Shown here piece by piece: positions 1-6,070 of a stretch of 8,827 nucleotides of DNA. The notes under the pieces are model-generated. The model saw only the letters and a program-made list of their open reading frames with translations. It was not told where the DNA came from and ran no database searches. Location of the stretch: the NCBI GenBank assembly GCA_002731665.1, contig PCCJ01000019.1:1-8827 (forward strand), read 5' to 3'. The position numbers and the translations under genes were made by a program. The first letter of the stretch is position 1; each line of letters opens with the position of its first letter. This DNA is from Actinomycetota bacterium. GTDB lineage: Bacteria > Actinomycetota > Acidimicrobiia > Acidimicrobiales > Poriferisodaliceae.

Positions 1-1262
1 ACAGAAACGCCATGGGCCCACAGACCTTCGGCTACTGCCAACTCGGCGACTACACTTCGTAGCTCATCAAAACCCTCTTTACTCACTTCCACGATGTGCA
101 TTTTTTTCTGGAAATCAGCTGTACCCAATGCACCGCTAAACCTGGCTGTACCAGATGTGGGAAGAACATGAGATGGTCCTGCTACGTAATCTCCTATTGA
201 TGCAGGCGCCCAATTTCCAATGAATACTGCACCAGCATGTCGAATCTGCCCGACGAACGACCTAGCGTTCTCAAACATAAGTTGCACATGCTCCGGTGCA
301 AGCACGTTAACGACACTCATTGCCTGCAACGGATCATCGACAAGACATACGAAACCGCCAGTTTCAATCGTTGTGCGTGTTTCCCTAGATCTCGGGGAAA
401 GCGAAACGATTTTCCTTGTGGCACTCTCAACTTCATCTGCATAAGCTGCATCCCAAGTAATCAGCCAAGCCCTGCCACCAGGCCCATGCTCTGCTTGAAG
501 GGCAAGATCTACAGCGGCTGAGCTTGGAGGGCAAGTATTATCTGCTATCACAGCTATTTCCGAGGGGCCCGCAAAAGCAGATGCGATACCAACTTGACCG
601 GCGACTTCTTGTTTCGCCATAGCGACCCATGCGTTACCGGGTCCAGCAATTACGTCGACAGCCTTTAAGCTCTCGGTTCCATAGGTCATCGCTGCTATCG
701 CTTGAACTCCGCCTGCCAGAAAAACTTCTGCCACGCCGCAAAGATACGCAGCAGCTAATACCACCTGCGAGGCCTCACCGTCTCTGCCAGGTGGAGTACA
801 CAGGACCACGTCTTGCACTCCAGCCGCTAATGCAGGAAGTACAGTCATCAAAACTGTAGATGGATAAGTCGCTAAGCCGCCCGGCACATAAACACCAACA
901 CGGTCAACAGGCTGAGCCACGCTGCTAATTGAAACTCCCCCAGAATCTTGAGCATGTTCATTGCGCACTTCGCCAACGTGGAAACTTAGAATCCGGTCAT
1001 GCGCAACCCTCAAAGCTTCTCGCAACGACTCGCCGATCATATCCCAAGCTTCTTCAAGCCTATGTCCGCTGACCACAGCAACTGGCACGTCGACGCCGTC
1101 AAACCTTGTGGTCAGCTCACGAACAGACTTATCCCCTCCCAGACGCACTTCGTCTAACAATTCTCGAACAGTTTCGCGAGGTGCAATTGAATCTATCGCC
1201 AACTGAGGCAGCAGCTCAGCAAGCGGTTTTTTTGTTCCTCTAAGATCCAGCCGGTTGAACAC
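1..1262 (-). CDS. hisD: Histidinol dehydrogenase (3' end cut by window edge)
   Basis: HisD catalyses the last two steps of histidine synthesis in the cytoplasm, oxidising L-histidinol to L-histidine with two NAD+ and a bound zinc. Translating the minus strand gives 420 uninterrupted residues. The family's key positions are all present: the zinc ligands Gln256 and His259 (LQAEHG), Asp358 (SIGDYVAGPSHVLP) and His417 near the end (EGLWAH), and the catalytic pair Glu324-His325 (LAPEHVQL). The NAD-side motifs YVPGG (126-130) and AGPGN (206-210) are also clear. The family is about 430 residues long, so only a few C-terminal residues lie outside the window. The GTG at 1262 is chosen because a TACTAT hexamer sits 7 nt upstream with no Shine-Dalgarno; the only earlier in-frame start is a TTG directly after a stop. 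No other his gene is visible; any operon would continue to the left. Confidence 0.96.
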   Translation of the reverse strand, partial: MFNRLDLRGTKKPLAELLPQLAIDSIAPRETVRELLDEVRLGGDKSVRELTTRFDGVDVPVAVVSGHRLEEAWDMIGESLREALRVAHDRILSFHVGEVRNEHAQDSGGVSISSVAQPVDRVGVYVPGGLATYPSTVLMTVLPALAAGVQDVVLCTPPGRDGEASQVVLAAAYLCGVAEVFLAGGVQAIAAMTYGTESLKAVDVIAGPGNAWVAMAKQEVAGQVGIASAFAGPSEIAVIADNTCPPSSAAVDLALQAEHGPGGRAWLITWDAAYADEVESATRKIVSLSPRSRETRTTIETGGFVCLVDDPLQAMSVVNVLAPEHVQLMFENARSFVGQIRHAGAVFIGNWAPASIGDYVAGPSHVLPTSGTARFSGALGTADFQKKMHIVEVSKEGFDELRSVVAELAVAEGLWAHGVS

Positions 1263-1269
1263 ACTTTTG

Positions 1270-1275
1270 ATAGTA
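1270..1275 (-). promoter_or_regulatory. -10 element of a leaderless hisD promoter
   Basis: TACTAT on the minus strand is followed by exactly 7 nt and then the GTG start of hisD. This geometry puts the transcription start on or beside the start codon. No good -35 hexamer and no Shine-Dalgarno sequence is visible. The call rests on position and on the same arrangement recurring before other genes here. Confidence 0.55.
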
Positions 1276-1332
1276 CCGCCCAACTAGCTGTGACCTAATG
1301 CTGATTAACAAACTGATTGCTAATTTCAAGGC

Positions 1333-1338
1333 TATGGT
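1333..1338 (+). promoter_or_regulatory. -10 element of a leaderless promoter for the 63-residue ORF
   Basis: TATGGT ends 6 nt before the ATG at 1345. A TTAACA (1305-1310) resembles a -35 box, but its 22-nt spacer is too long for a standard promoter. The hexamer lies back to back with the hisD -10 in the 82-nt divergent gap. Confidence 0.4.
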
Positions 1339-1344
1339 TTCACC

Positions 1345-1536
1345 ATGGTTACGAAAGCAGAGCTATCTTCTATTGAAACTGCGGTCCAAGAGCTAGGAGA
1401 ACGCTTAGTCGCGTCAGCAGATGAATTGCTCGGCACAATCAACGAAAATGTAGCTGTCGATCTCTATGAAGTGGACCGCAGCCTTAGAATGGCACGTAGA
1501 AGGTTATCTAAAGCTGCCGAAGGTTTAAAAAATTAG
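1345..1536 (+). CDS. Small helical protein of unknown function (63 residues)
   Basis: I do not recognise this protein. It is predicted to be soluble and almost entirely helical, rich in Leu, Ala, Glu and Arg, with no Cys, Trp, Pro or signal peptide. Hydrophobic residues recur at heptad-like spacing over residues 5-35 (ELSSIETAVQELGERL), suggesting a helical hairpin or small coiled coil; the C-terminal third is basic (RMARRRLSKAAEGLKN). Support for a real gene is a TANNNT hexamer 6 nt before the ATG, a position between two divergent or convergent genes that leaves no better explanation, and protein-like composition. Its TAG stop overlaps the stop of the facing lyase gene by 4 nt. Divergence from hisD does not by itself assign a role. 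A spurious ORF remains possible because it is short. Confidence 0.6.
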   Translation: MVTKAELSSIETAVQELGERLVASADELLGTINENVAVDLYEVDRSLRMARRRLSKAAEGLKN

Positions 1537-2426
1537 GTCTTAGTGCCTGACAGCACCTCTGAGAGTTCTACTATTTTCCTAGCTCTTGTCAGATGCGGGA
1601 CATCTACCATTGTGCCTTTATAGCTGAATGCCATAAGGCCCTTTGCCTCGTTCTCAGCAAACAAAAGCAAAAGTTCTCTAGCCTCTGATACCTCAGCTTC
1701 AGATGGAGTAAACGCTTCGTTCACGATATTAATCTGATTTGGGTGAATCGTAATTTTCCCAGTGAATCCCATTGCGGCTGAGGCCAGACATTCAGCTTTC
1801 AAACCATCCGGATCATTAAAATCAACGAAAACCGTGTCCAGCGGCTGCTTGTGCCAAGCCGTCGCACCAACTAGGCACATTATTCGTGCATATTCAAAGA
1901 CCGGCAGATATGCGCCATGCAGGTCTCGATTCCCTCGCGATCCAATCGCAGCAGAAAGATCTTCCGCTCCCCATGTCAACGCGTCCACTCGTTTATGCGA
2001 TGCCAGATCCTTTATATTCAGCAACCCAAGAGGCGTCTCAGTTCCCAGAACTAGTAGCTTCACGGACCCAACATCATACCCATTACTAATTTCATGCCCT
2101 TCGATTATTTCATCTAACTGATCAATTTCAGCCGAAGAATTCACCTTAGGAACAAGGTATGCATCCGGAGGATGGGCCATAGTCTCAGCTATGTCTTCTT
2201 CAGCCCAAGGACTGTGCAAATCATTAATTCGCACTACTTTCTCTTGTCGTCCAAAATCTACGTCCTTAAGCCATGCAGCGACAACGGACCGAGCGGTGCT
2301 CTTATTATCTGGAGTTACAGCGTCCTCAAGATCAAGAATCAGGCTGTCAGCTTCTGTACCTAATGACTTATTTAACATTTTCTCGTTTGCACCAGGTACG
2401 AAATGAGCCGCCCGTCGAATTGTCAT
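1533..2426 (-). CDS. HpcH/HpaI aldolase / citrate lyase beta-subunit (CitE-like) family protein
   Basis: This 297-residue protein belongs to the CitE-like TIM-barrel family of Mg2+-dependent enzymes that cleave or hydrolyse malyl-CoA, citramalyl-CoA or related acyl-CoA esters. Visible motifs in order are HFVPG (8-12), LDLEDAV (31-37), substrate-binding Arg67 (VVRIN), metal-ligand Glu130 (GTETPLG), WGAEDL (152-157, with metal-ligand Asp156) and IHPNQ (227-231). The ATG at 2426 is preferred because AAGGAG lies 5 nt upstream; the in-frame GTG at 2432 overlaps that Shine-Dalgarno sequence and cannot use it. No citrate lyase alpha or gamma subunit gene is nearby, so it is probably a stand-alone CoA-ester lyase or thioesterase and not part of the citrate lyase complex. 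The exact substrate cannot be read from the sequence. It follows nth by 47 nt on the same strand and is probably cotranscribed with it. Confidence 0.9.
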   Translation of the reverse strand: MTIRRAAHFVPGANEKMLNKSLGTEADSLILDLEDAVTPDNKSTARSVVAAWLKDVDFGRQEKVVRINDLHSPWAEEDIAETMAHPPDAYLVPKVNSSAEIDQLDEIIEGHEISNGYDVGSVKLLVLGTETPLGLLNIKDLASHKRVDALTWGAEDLSAAIGSRGNRDLHGAYLPVFEYARIMCLVGATAWHKQPLDTVFVDFNDPDGLKAECLASAAMGFTGKITIHPNQINIVNEAFTPSEAEVSEARELLLLFAENEAKGLMAFSYKGTMVDVPHLTRARKIVELSEVLSGTKT

Positions 2427-2431
2427 AATCA

Positions 2432-2437
2432 CTCCTT
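2432..2437 (-). promoter_or_regulatory. Strong ribosome binding site deciding the CitE-like start
   Basis: AAGGAG on the minus strand lies 5 nt before the ATG at 2426. It is one of only two strong Shine-Dalgarno sequences in the window, and fits a gene that is internal to an operon and so cannot be leaderless. Confidence 0.75.
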
Positions 2438-2453
2438 GCGATACAGCTTGTAG

Positions 2454-2466
2454 TACTAACTTAGTA
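2454..2466. repeat. 13-bp perfect inverted repeat between nth and the CitE-like gene
   Basis: TACTAA-C-TTAGTA has 6-bp arms around a single central base. The loop is too small for an RNA hairpin, so if it is functional it is more likely a protein-binding site than a terminator. It is AT-rich and lies 28 nt upstream of the lyase start; chance occurrence is possible. Confidence 0.35.
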
Positions 2467-2473
2467 AACTTGC

Positions 2474-3115
2474 CTAGACCATAAACGCGCTAGGACAGAA
2501 ATCATTCAATAAACAGACATCGCAATTAGGGTTCCGAGCAAAACACACTTGCCGTCCGTGCAGAATTAGCCTGAGACTAAACTCGCCTCTTTCTTTTTTG
2601 GGGATTAACGGATTCAACACCATCTCAACTCGCTCAGGATCCTCTTCGTCCGTGAGAGATAACCGACGGGCCAACCGCCCAACATGTGTATCTACTGGGA
2701 GTCCCGGTAATCCGAAAGCCACGGATCTAATAACGTTTGCCGTTTTCCTACCTACCCCCGCCAGCTCAACGAGCTTTTTCCTACTCTCAGGGACTTCACC
2801 ATTGTGAGAATCCAGTAACTGATTTGCCATTCGCGACAAATTTTTCGCCTTATTCCTGTAGAAACCAGTTGAACGAACTAATTCTTCCAAGTGAGCAAGC
2901 TCGGCTGATGCCATAGCAGAAGGATCCGGATAGTAGTCAAATAAAGCTGGTGTCGTAGCGTTAACTCGAACGTCGGTGCATTGAGCGGACAGAATTGTCG
3001 CAACTAAAAGTTCGAAAGCATTACTGTGCACCAGCTCGCAATGTGCATCATATTCTTTTGATAAACGAGCATGTATTAAAGCAGCCCGCCCTGCTGGTGA
3101 TCTTGGTTTACCCAT
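2474..3115 (-). CDS. nth: Endonuclease III (DNA glycosylase / AP lyase)
   Basis: Nth removes oxidised pyrimidines from DNA and nicks the resulting abasic site in base-excision repair. From the ATG at 3115 it has 213 residues, the usual family length. The helix-hairpin-helix motif is LAGVGRKTANV (118-128) with catalytic Lys124, followed by catalytic Asp142 in PVDTH. The [4Fe-4S] cluster ligands are Cys191, Cys198, Cys201 and Cys207 with the canonical C-x6-C-x2-C-x5-C spacing. LSAQCTDVRVN (42-52) matches the early helical motif. The start is uncertain: an in-frame TTG at 3136 adds seven residues (MFRREWA) and has TAAGAT 6 nt upstream, so it could be a leaderless start, but TTG is a poor initiator without a Shine-Dalgarno. 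The CitE-like gene follows on the same strand, and mshD is divergent upstream. Confidence 0.96.
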   Translation of the reverse strand: MGKPRSPAGRAALIHARLSKEYDAHCELVHSNAFELLVATILSAQCTDVRVNATTPALFDYYPDPSAMASAELAHLEELVRSTGFYRNKAKNLSRMANQLLDSHNGEVPESRKKLVELAGVGRKTANVIRSVAFGLPGLPVDTHVGRLARRLSLTDEEDPERVEMVLNPLIPKKERGEFSLRLILHGRQVCFARNPNCDVCLLNDFCPSAFMV

Positions 3116-3142
3116 CGCCCACTCACGTCTAAACAAATTTCG

Positions 3143-3155
3143 ATCTTATCGATAA
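3143..3155 (-). promoter_or_regulatory. Probable nth -10 region overlapping a 10-bp palindrome
   Basis: On the minus strand TAAGAT (3148-3143) is a good TANNNT -10 element, placing transcription start near 3136. The perfect palindrome TTATCGATAA (3146-3155) overlaps its upstream edge and could be an operator, though a 10-bp AT-rich palindrome can arise by chance. No convincing -35 box is seen. Confidence 0.4.
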
Positions 3156-3195
3156 CCATGTTTGTTATTACTCCAATAGATAGCACTATATGAGG

Positions 3196-3201
3196 TACGT
3201 T
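3196..3201 (+). promoter_or_regulatory. -10 element of a leaderless mshD promoter
   Basis: TACGTT ends 7 nt before the GTG start of mshD at 3209. A weak alternative is TTGTTA (3162-3167) with TATATG (3187-3192) and a 19-nt spacer, giving a leader of about 10 nt. The first reading matches the geometry at other genes in this window. Confidence 0.45.
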
Positions 3202-3208
3202 TGACCCC

Positions 3209-3907
3209 GTGGACGAAGAATCAAAAATCACAATTGGCACCGACAGGAGCGGCACAACTATAGAAGTCGATGCTGAGCAATGGACTGAAGGCGCTCTATT
3301 CAAGGCCTTAGAAAAAATCTTAGATCAACACAATGGGGAAATTTCGCTTTGGATTGATAATCCAACCCCAGCTACTGATTCTGATCTGCAACAGCTCAAA
3401 TTCACTTTTGAGAGAGACCTCTTCCGAATGGACTGCGAGTTACCCCTAGAGACAAATACTCGAATCGAGACTAGGTCGTTTCGCCCAGGCCAAGACGAAG
3501 AAGAATGGTGCACCATAAATAACAAAGCTTTTTCTTGGCATCGAGAACAAAGCGGCTGGACCGTAGAGATGGTTCGTGAACGACAGTCAGAAGATTGGTT
3601 CGATCCTGAAGGATTCCGAATTTACGAAACCGATGACCAACTAGCTGCATATTGCTGGACTAAAATTCACAAGAATCAGGAAAGCCACGTAGGTGAGGTT
3701 TACGTGATCGCTGTTGACCCAAAATACCATGGACAGGGGCTCGGGCGAGCCTTAACTCTTGCCGGCTACCAACACTTACATTCCACCGGGATCACAAAGG
3801 GAATGCTCTATGTCGATGCAGAGAACATCGCTGCTGTAACCCTTTACAAAGACATTGGCCTCACAGTTGGCTTAGTGCGCAGGCTGTATACGAATCAAAT
3901 TAATTGA
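3209..3907 (+). CDS. mshD: Mycothiol synthase, short form (GNAT acetyltransferase)
   Basis: MshD transfers the acetyl group of acetyl-CoA to Cys-GlcN-inositol, the last step in making mycothiol, the actinobacterial counterpart of glutathione. The C-terminal GNAT domain (about residues 88-230) is diagnostic: RSFRPGQDEEEW (89-100), NNKAFSWHREQSGW (104-117), DWFDPEGFRI (129-138), WTKIH (150-154), GEVYVIAVDP (162-171), the acetyl-CoA pyrophosphate loop HGQGLGRALTLAG (174-186) and MLYVDAEN (199-206). The protein has 232 residues, against about 300-315 for typical MshD with two GNAT domains, and the N-terminal 85 residues keep only a remnant of the first domain. The GTG start has TACGTT 7 nt upstream. 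A gene starting further upstream is not possible without running into the divergent nth promoter. No other mycothiol gene is in the window. Confidence 0.9.
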   Translation: MDEESKITIGTDRSGTTIEVDAEQWTEGALFKALEKILDQHNGEISLWIDNPTPATDSDLQQLKFTFERDLFRMDCELPLETNTRIETRSFRPGQDEEEWCTINNKAFSWHREQSGWTVEMVRERQSEDWFDPEGFRIYETDDQLAAYCWTKIHKNQESHVGEVYVIAVDPKYHGQGLGRALTLAGYQHLHSTGITKGMLYVDAENIAAVTLYKDIGLTVGLVRRLYTNQIN

Positions 3908-3924
3908 ATGCAACCGCACACCAT

Positions 3925-4635
3925 TTACATATTTACTACACCAGAAATCAAGCTACCGATGCCATAGATTGCCGCAGCCGCCATGCAAGCAATGCCGACG
4001 TGTCGAAAGATGTTTTTAATGATTGATCGTCCAGTTACTAGTGCTATTGCAACCCCGATTGCCGCGGCCGCCGCTATCGCTAGTGAGAGAGATCCAATCA
4101 TGGCTGTATTACCCGAGCTAATCAGCCAAGGAAGGACCGGTATTACGGCACCAACGCTGAACGAAAAAAATGACCAAGCTGCAGTGGAAAAAGGTGATGC
4201 CAAATCACCTGGAGACACCCCAAGCTCTTCACGTACGTGAACTTCTAGAGCCACTTCAGGATTCTCCATTAGTAGATTAGCCATTTCGAGAGCCTGCTTC
4301 GGAGCCATTCCCCGCTCAACGTAGAGCTCCGCCAACTCTTCTGCCTCTTCTTTTGGGTCTTCTGCAAGAGCTTTCTTCTCTTTATCTATTTCTCGTTCCA
4401 CTAAATCATTCTGAGCTCGAACAGAAACATACTCGCCTGAAGCCATTGAAATCGCACCGGCTAACAATCCTGCTAAACCGGCAGCTTGCACAACGCCAGC
4501 TGACGCATCGGCTGCTGCGAGTCCGATAATCAGAAGAACATTTGACACTAAGCCGTCTGAGGCACCAAACACGGCCGCCCTGACTCCACCCCCGGCAATG
4601 TTTCTATGATGGTCGTCATATCGGTGCCCGGACAT
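3925..4635 (-). CDS. VIT1/CCC1-family iron or manganese transporter
   Basis: This 236-residue integral membrane protein matches the VIT1/CCC1 family, whose members move Fe2+ or Mn2+ out of the cytoplasm, probably by exchange for protons. It opens with a His-rich tail (GHRYDDHH) and GGGVRAAVFGASDGLVSN, the family hallmark at the start of helix 1 (about 17-42). Helix 2 spans about 50-72 with ISMASGEYVSVRAQ. An acidic soluble stretch (about 75-145) contains repeated Glu and a Met-Glu pair at LLMENPE (121-127), corresponding to the cytoplasmic metal-binding domain. Helices 3-5 lie near 152-173, 178-202 and 207-233, giving the family's five. The ATG has no Shine-Dalgarno, but TATTCT lies 7 nt upstream. 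Its start is 32 nt from divergent rlmN and its stop 17 nt from convergent mshD. Metal specificity cannot be read from the sequence. Confidence 0.92.
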   Translation of the reverse strand: MSGHRYDDHHRNIAGGGVRAAVFGASDGLVSNVLLIIGLAAADASAGVVQAAGLAGLLAGAISMASGEYVSVRAQNDLVEREIDKEKKALAEDPKEEAEELAELYVERGMAPKQALEMANLLMENPEVALEVHVREELGVSPGDLASPFSTAAWSFFSFSVGAVIPVLPWLISSGNTAMIGSLSLAIAAAAAIGVAIALVTGRSIIKNIFRHVGIACMAAAAIYGIGSLISGVVNM

Positions 4636-4642
4636 GAAATAC

Positions 4643-4648
4643 AGAATA
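4643..4648 (-). promoter_or_regulatory. -10 element of a leaderless promoter for the VIT-family gene
   Basis: TATTCT on the minus strand is followed by 7 nt and the ATG at 4635. The matching -35 position (about 4666-4671) would fall on the start codon of rlmN, and that hexamer does not resemble TTGACA. Confidence 0.55.
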
Positions 4649-4654
4649 TCGGCG

Positions 4655-4660
4655 TACCCT
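4655..4660 (+). promoter_or_regulatory. -10 element of a leaderless rlmN promoter
   Basis: TACCCT ends 7 nt before the GTG of rlmN at 4668. Only 6 bp separate it from the opposing -10 element of the transporter gene, so the two promoters overlap fully. Confidence 0.5.
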
Positions 4661-4667
4661 CTTAAGC

Positions 4668-5711
4668 GTGACCACTCGTTATGAACTATCCCGAAAAGAG
4701 TTAACTGAACTTTTAGACGGCGAACCCAAGTATCGCGTTGATCAAGTTTGGGATGGGCTTTACTCTCAGTGCAAAGAACCTCAGGAAATCACTAACGTCC
4801 CTAAACAATTACGAGTAGCTTTTAGCGAACTTTTACCTGCGGCTCTAACACTTGTGCGAGAGACTGAGGCCGATAACGGAGCAACGGTTAAACAACTTTG
4901 GTCATTGCCAGATGGTCTACTCGTCGAATCGGTACTGATGCACTACCGACACCGGTCAACGGTCTGTGTTAGTTCTCAAGCAGGTTGCGCTATGGGATGC
5001 AGCTTCTGCGCCACTGGTCAAGTTGGTTTCGACCGCAACCTGACAACCGGGGAGATAGTTGAACAAGTCATTCGATCTTCTCAACGCGCAGGCGATAAAC
5101 GTATTGACAACATTGTTTTCATGGGAATGGGAGAACCGCTAGCAAACTTCGAGTCAGTTTGGAATGCTGTTACTCGCATCAATTCAGACATGGGGATCGG
5201 GGCAAGGCACATAACTATGTCCACCGTTGGTGTGGTGCCTGGTATTAAACGGTTGGCTAACGAAGACTTACCCATAAACCTCGCGGTGTCTCTTCACTCT
5301 GCAAACGACCAAACGCGTAACAAGATCGCCCCCATAAATAAGACTTACCCTCTGAGAGAACTTGCAGATGCTCTCCAATTTTATATGCGCCAAAAAACGA
5401 GGCGAATTAGCTTTGAATGGGCCATGATCGAAGGAATAAACGACTCGGACACTGACGCCAAACAGCTAGCTTCCTATTCACTTCCGCTGCGGGCGCACGT
5501 GAATCTCATACCATTGAATAGCACTCCTGGTTACCAAACTAAGGGAACTGATCCGAAAAGAATTCTTGAATTTAGAGACCTTCTAGACTCCTTAGGGGTA
5601 AATGCGACAGTGCGAAATACAAGAGGTAGCGATATTGATGCTGCCTGCGGACAATTGCGAGCCGAACAGCAAGTAGTGCTCAAAACTCGTCGATCGGCTA
5701 AATCAAGTTAA
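4668..5711 (+). CDS. rlmN: Dual-specificity 23S rRNA / tRNA adenine-C2 methyltransferase
   Basis: RlmN is a radical-SAM enzyme that makes 2-methyladenosine at A2503 of 23S rRNA and A37 of some tRNAs, tuning peptidyl-transferase function and fidelity. The 347 residues are of normal length. The radical-SAM cluster is Cys107, Cys111 and Cys114 (CAMGCSFC). Cys100 (CVSSQAGC) corresponds to the resolving cysteine and Cys327 (DIDAACGQL) to the cysteine that carries the transferred methyl group. FMGMGEPLAN (151-160) is the SAM-binding GGEP-type motif, and HITMSTVGVVPGI (181-193), NLAVSLHS (204-211) and NLIPLNSTPGYQ (279-290) are family signatures. The GTG start is supported by TACCCT 7 nt upstream; the protein aligns from this point without an N-terminal gap. 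Absence of the Ala-for-Cys and other Cfr features makes a Cfr resistance enzyme unlikely. Confidence 0.97.
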   Translation: MTTRYELSRKELTELLDGEPKYRVDQVWDGLYSQCKEPQEITNVPKQLRVAFSELLPAALTLVRETEADNGATVKQLWSLPDGLLVESVLMHYRHRSTVCVSSQAGCAMGCSFCATGQVGFDRNLTTGEIVEQVIRSSQRAGDKRIDNIVFMGMGEPLANFESVWNAVTRINSDMGIGARHITMSTVGVVPGIKRLANEDLPINLAVSLHSANDQTRNKIAPINKTYPLRELADALQFYMRQKTRRISFEWAMIEGINDSDTDAKQLASYSLPLRAHVNLIPLNSTPGYQTKGTDPKRILEFRDLLDSLGVNATVRNTRGSDIDAACGQLRAEQQVVLKTRRSAKSS

Positions 5712-6001
5712 TTAGCAGTTCCTAACGCACAGGTAGACATATCTCATGACATGCGATTATGAATTGAAAAAATTACCAGACTTAAAACCTAGAGCCTTAC
5801 GAGAGTTCGTGTGTCCACGTGGATTGCAATAGCGTATCCTAGAACCCGAGGTCGATATTGGGGTCGCCACAAAAGATAGGGCAGCCGATCAGGAGATGTC
5901 CTCGTTACCAGGTAGGCACTTCATCATTGATTATTAACCGGACAGGAATGTTGGCGCGATTATGGAGTTGCTGGGTCGCACTGGGTAGCCACAACATCCA
6001 C
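5712..6001. other. Gene-poor gap after rlmN with one broken reading frame
   Basis: No recognisable gene, RNA or terminator is seen here. In one plus-strand frame an ATG at 5746 opens 28 codons (start MTCDYELKKLPDLKPR), stops at TAG 5830-5832, then stays open in the same frame for 34 more codons to TAA at 5935-5937 (containing EPEVDIGVATKDRAADQE). The composition on both sides of the TAG looks protein-like, so this may be a decayed small gene, but I recognise no family and chance is a fair alternative. Two short palindromes, TCCACGTGGA (5814-5823) and ATTGCAAT (5823-5830), abut. Minus-strand frames are interrupted by stops. Confidence 0.4.
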
Positions 6002-6026
6002 CAATAGTAACTATTGTCATAATAGT
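6002..6026. promoter_or_regulatory. Operator-like array of three half-sites before the nitroreductase
   Basis: CAATAGT-A-ACTATTG (6002-6016) is a perfect inverted repeat with 7-bp arms. Its right arm also pairs with a third element: ACTATT (6010-6015), a 5-nt spacer, then AATAGT (6021-6026). The three hexamer half-sites overlap the expected -35 region of the promoter at 6049. This is the layout of a dimeric repressor site, possibly with two registers. No regulator gene is adjacent. Confidence 0.55.
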
Positions 6027-6048
6027 ATTGTTCCAACGCGCAGAGGCT

Positions 6049-6054
6049 TATAAG
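6049..6054 (+). promoter_or_regulatory. -10 element of the nitroreductase promoter
   Basis: TATAAG matches the sigma-70 -10 consensus at five of six positions and predicts a transcript start near 6061, leaving a leader of about 10 nt. The -35 region (near 6026-6033, TATTGTTC) is weak and abuts the inverted repeats. This is one of the few genes here whose start does not fit the leaderless spacing. Confidence 0.45.
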
Positions 6055-6070
6055 AAAGCAGGTCAGAATC

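Noticed and set aside
220..1206. Several plus-strand ORFs of 74-94 codons between 220 and 1206
   Set aside because: They lie antisense to an uninterrupted hisD frame with every active-site residue in place, so they are shadows.
1762..2406. Plus-strand ORFs up to 119 codons across 1762-2406
   Set aside because: They are antisense to the CitE-like gene, have no family resemblance and no start signals.
4059..4075. GC-rich repetitive stretch (GCCGCGGCCGCCGC) as a possible repeat or terminator
   Set aside because: It encodes the alanine run in a membrane helix of the VIT-family protein, which explains the composition.
4668..5711. RlmN homologue as a Cfr-type antibiotic resistance enzyme
   Set aside because: Length, signature segments and conserved cysteines follow RlmN, and the position is a housekeeping region without mobile elements.
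5814..5830. Adjacent palindromes TCCACGTGGA and ATTGCAAT as a regulatory site
   Set aside because: They are not next to any promoter or start codon, and palindromes of 8-10 bp are expected by chance; noted only in the gap description.
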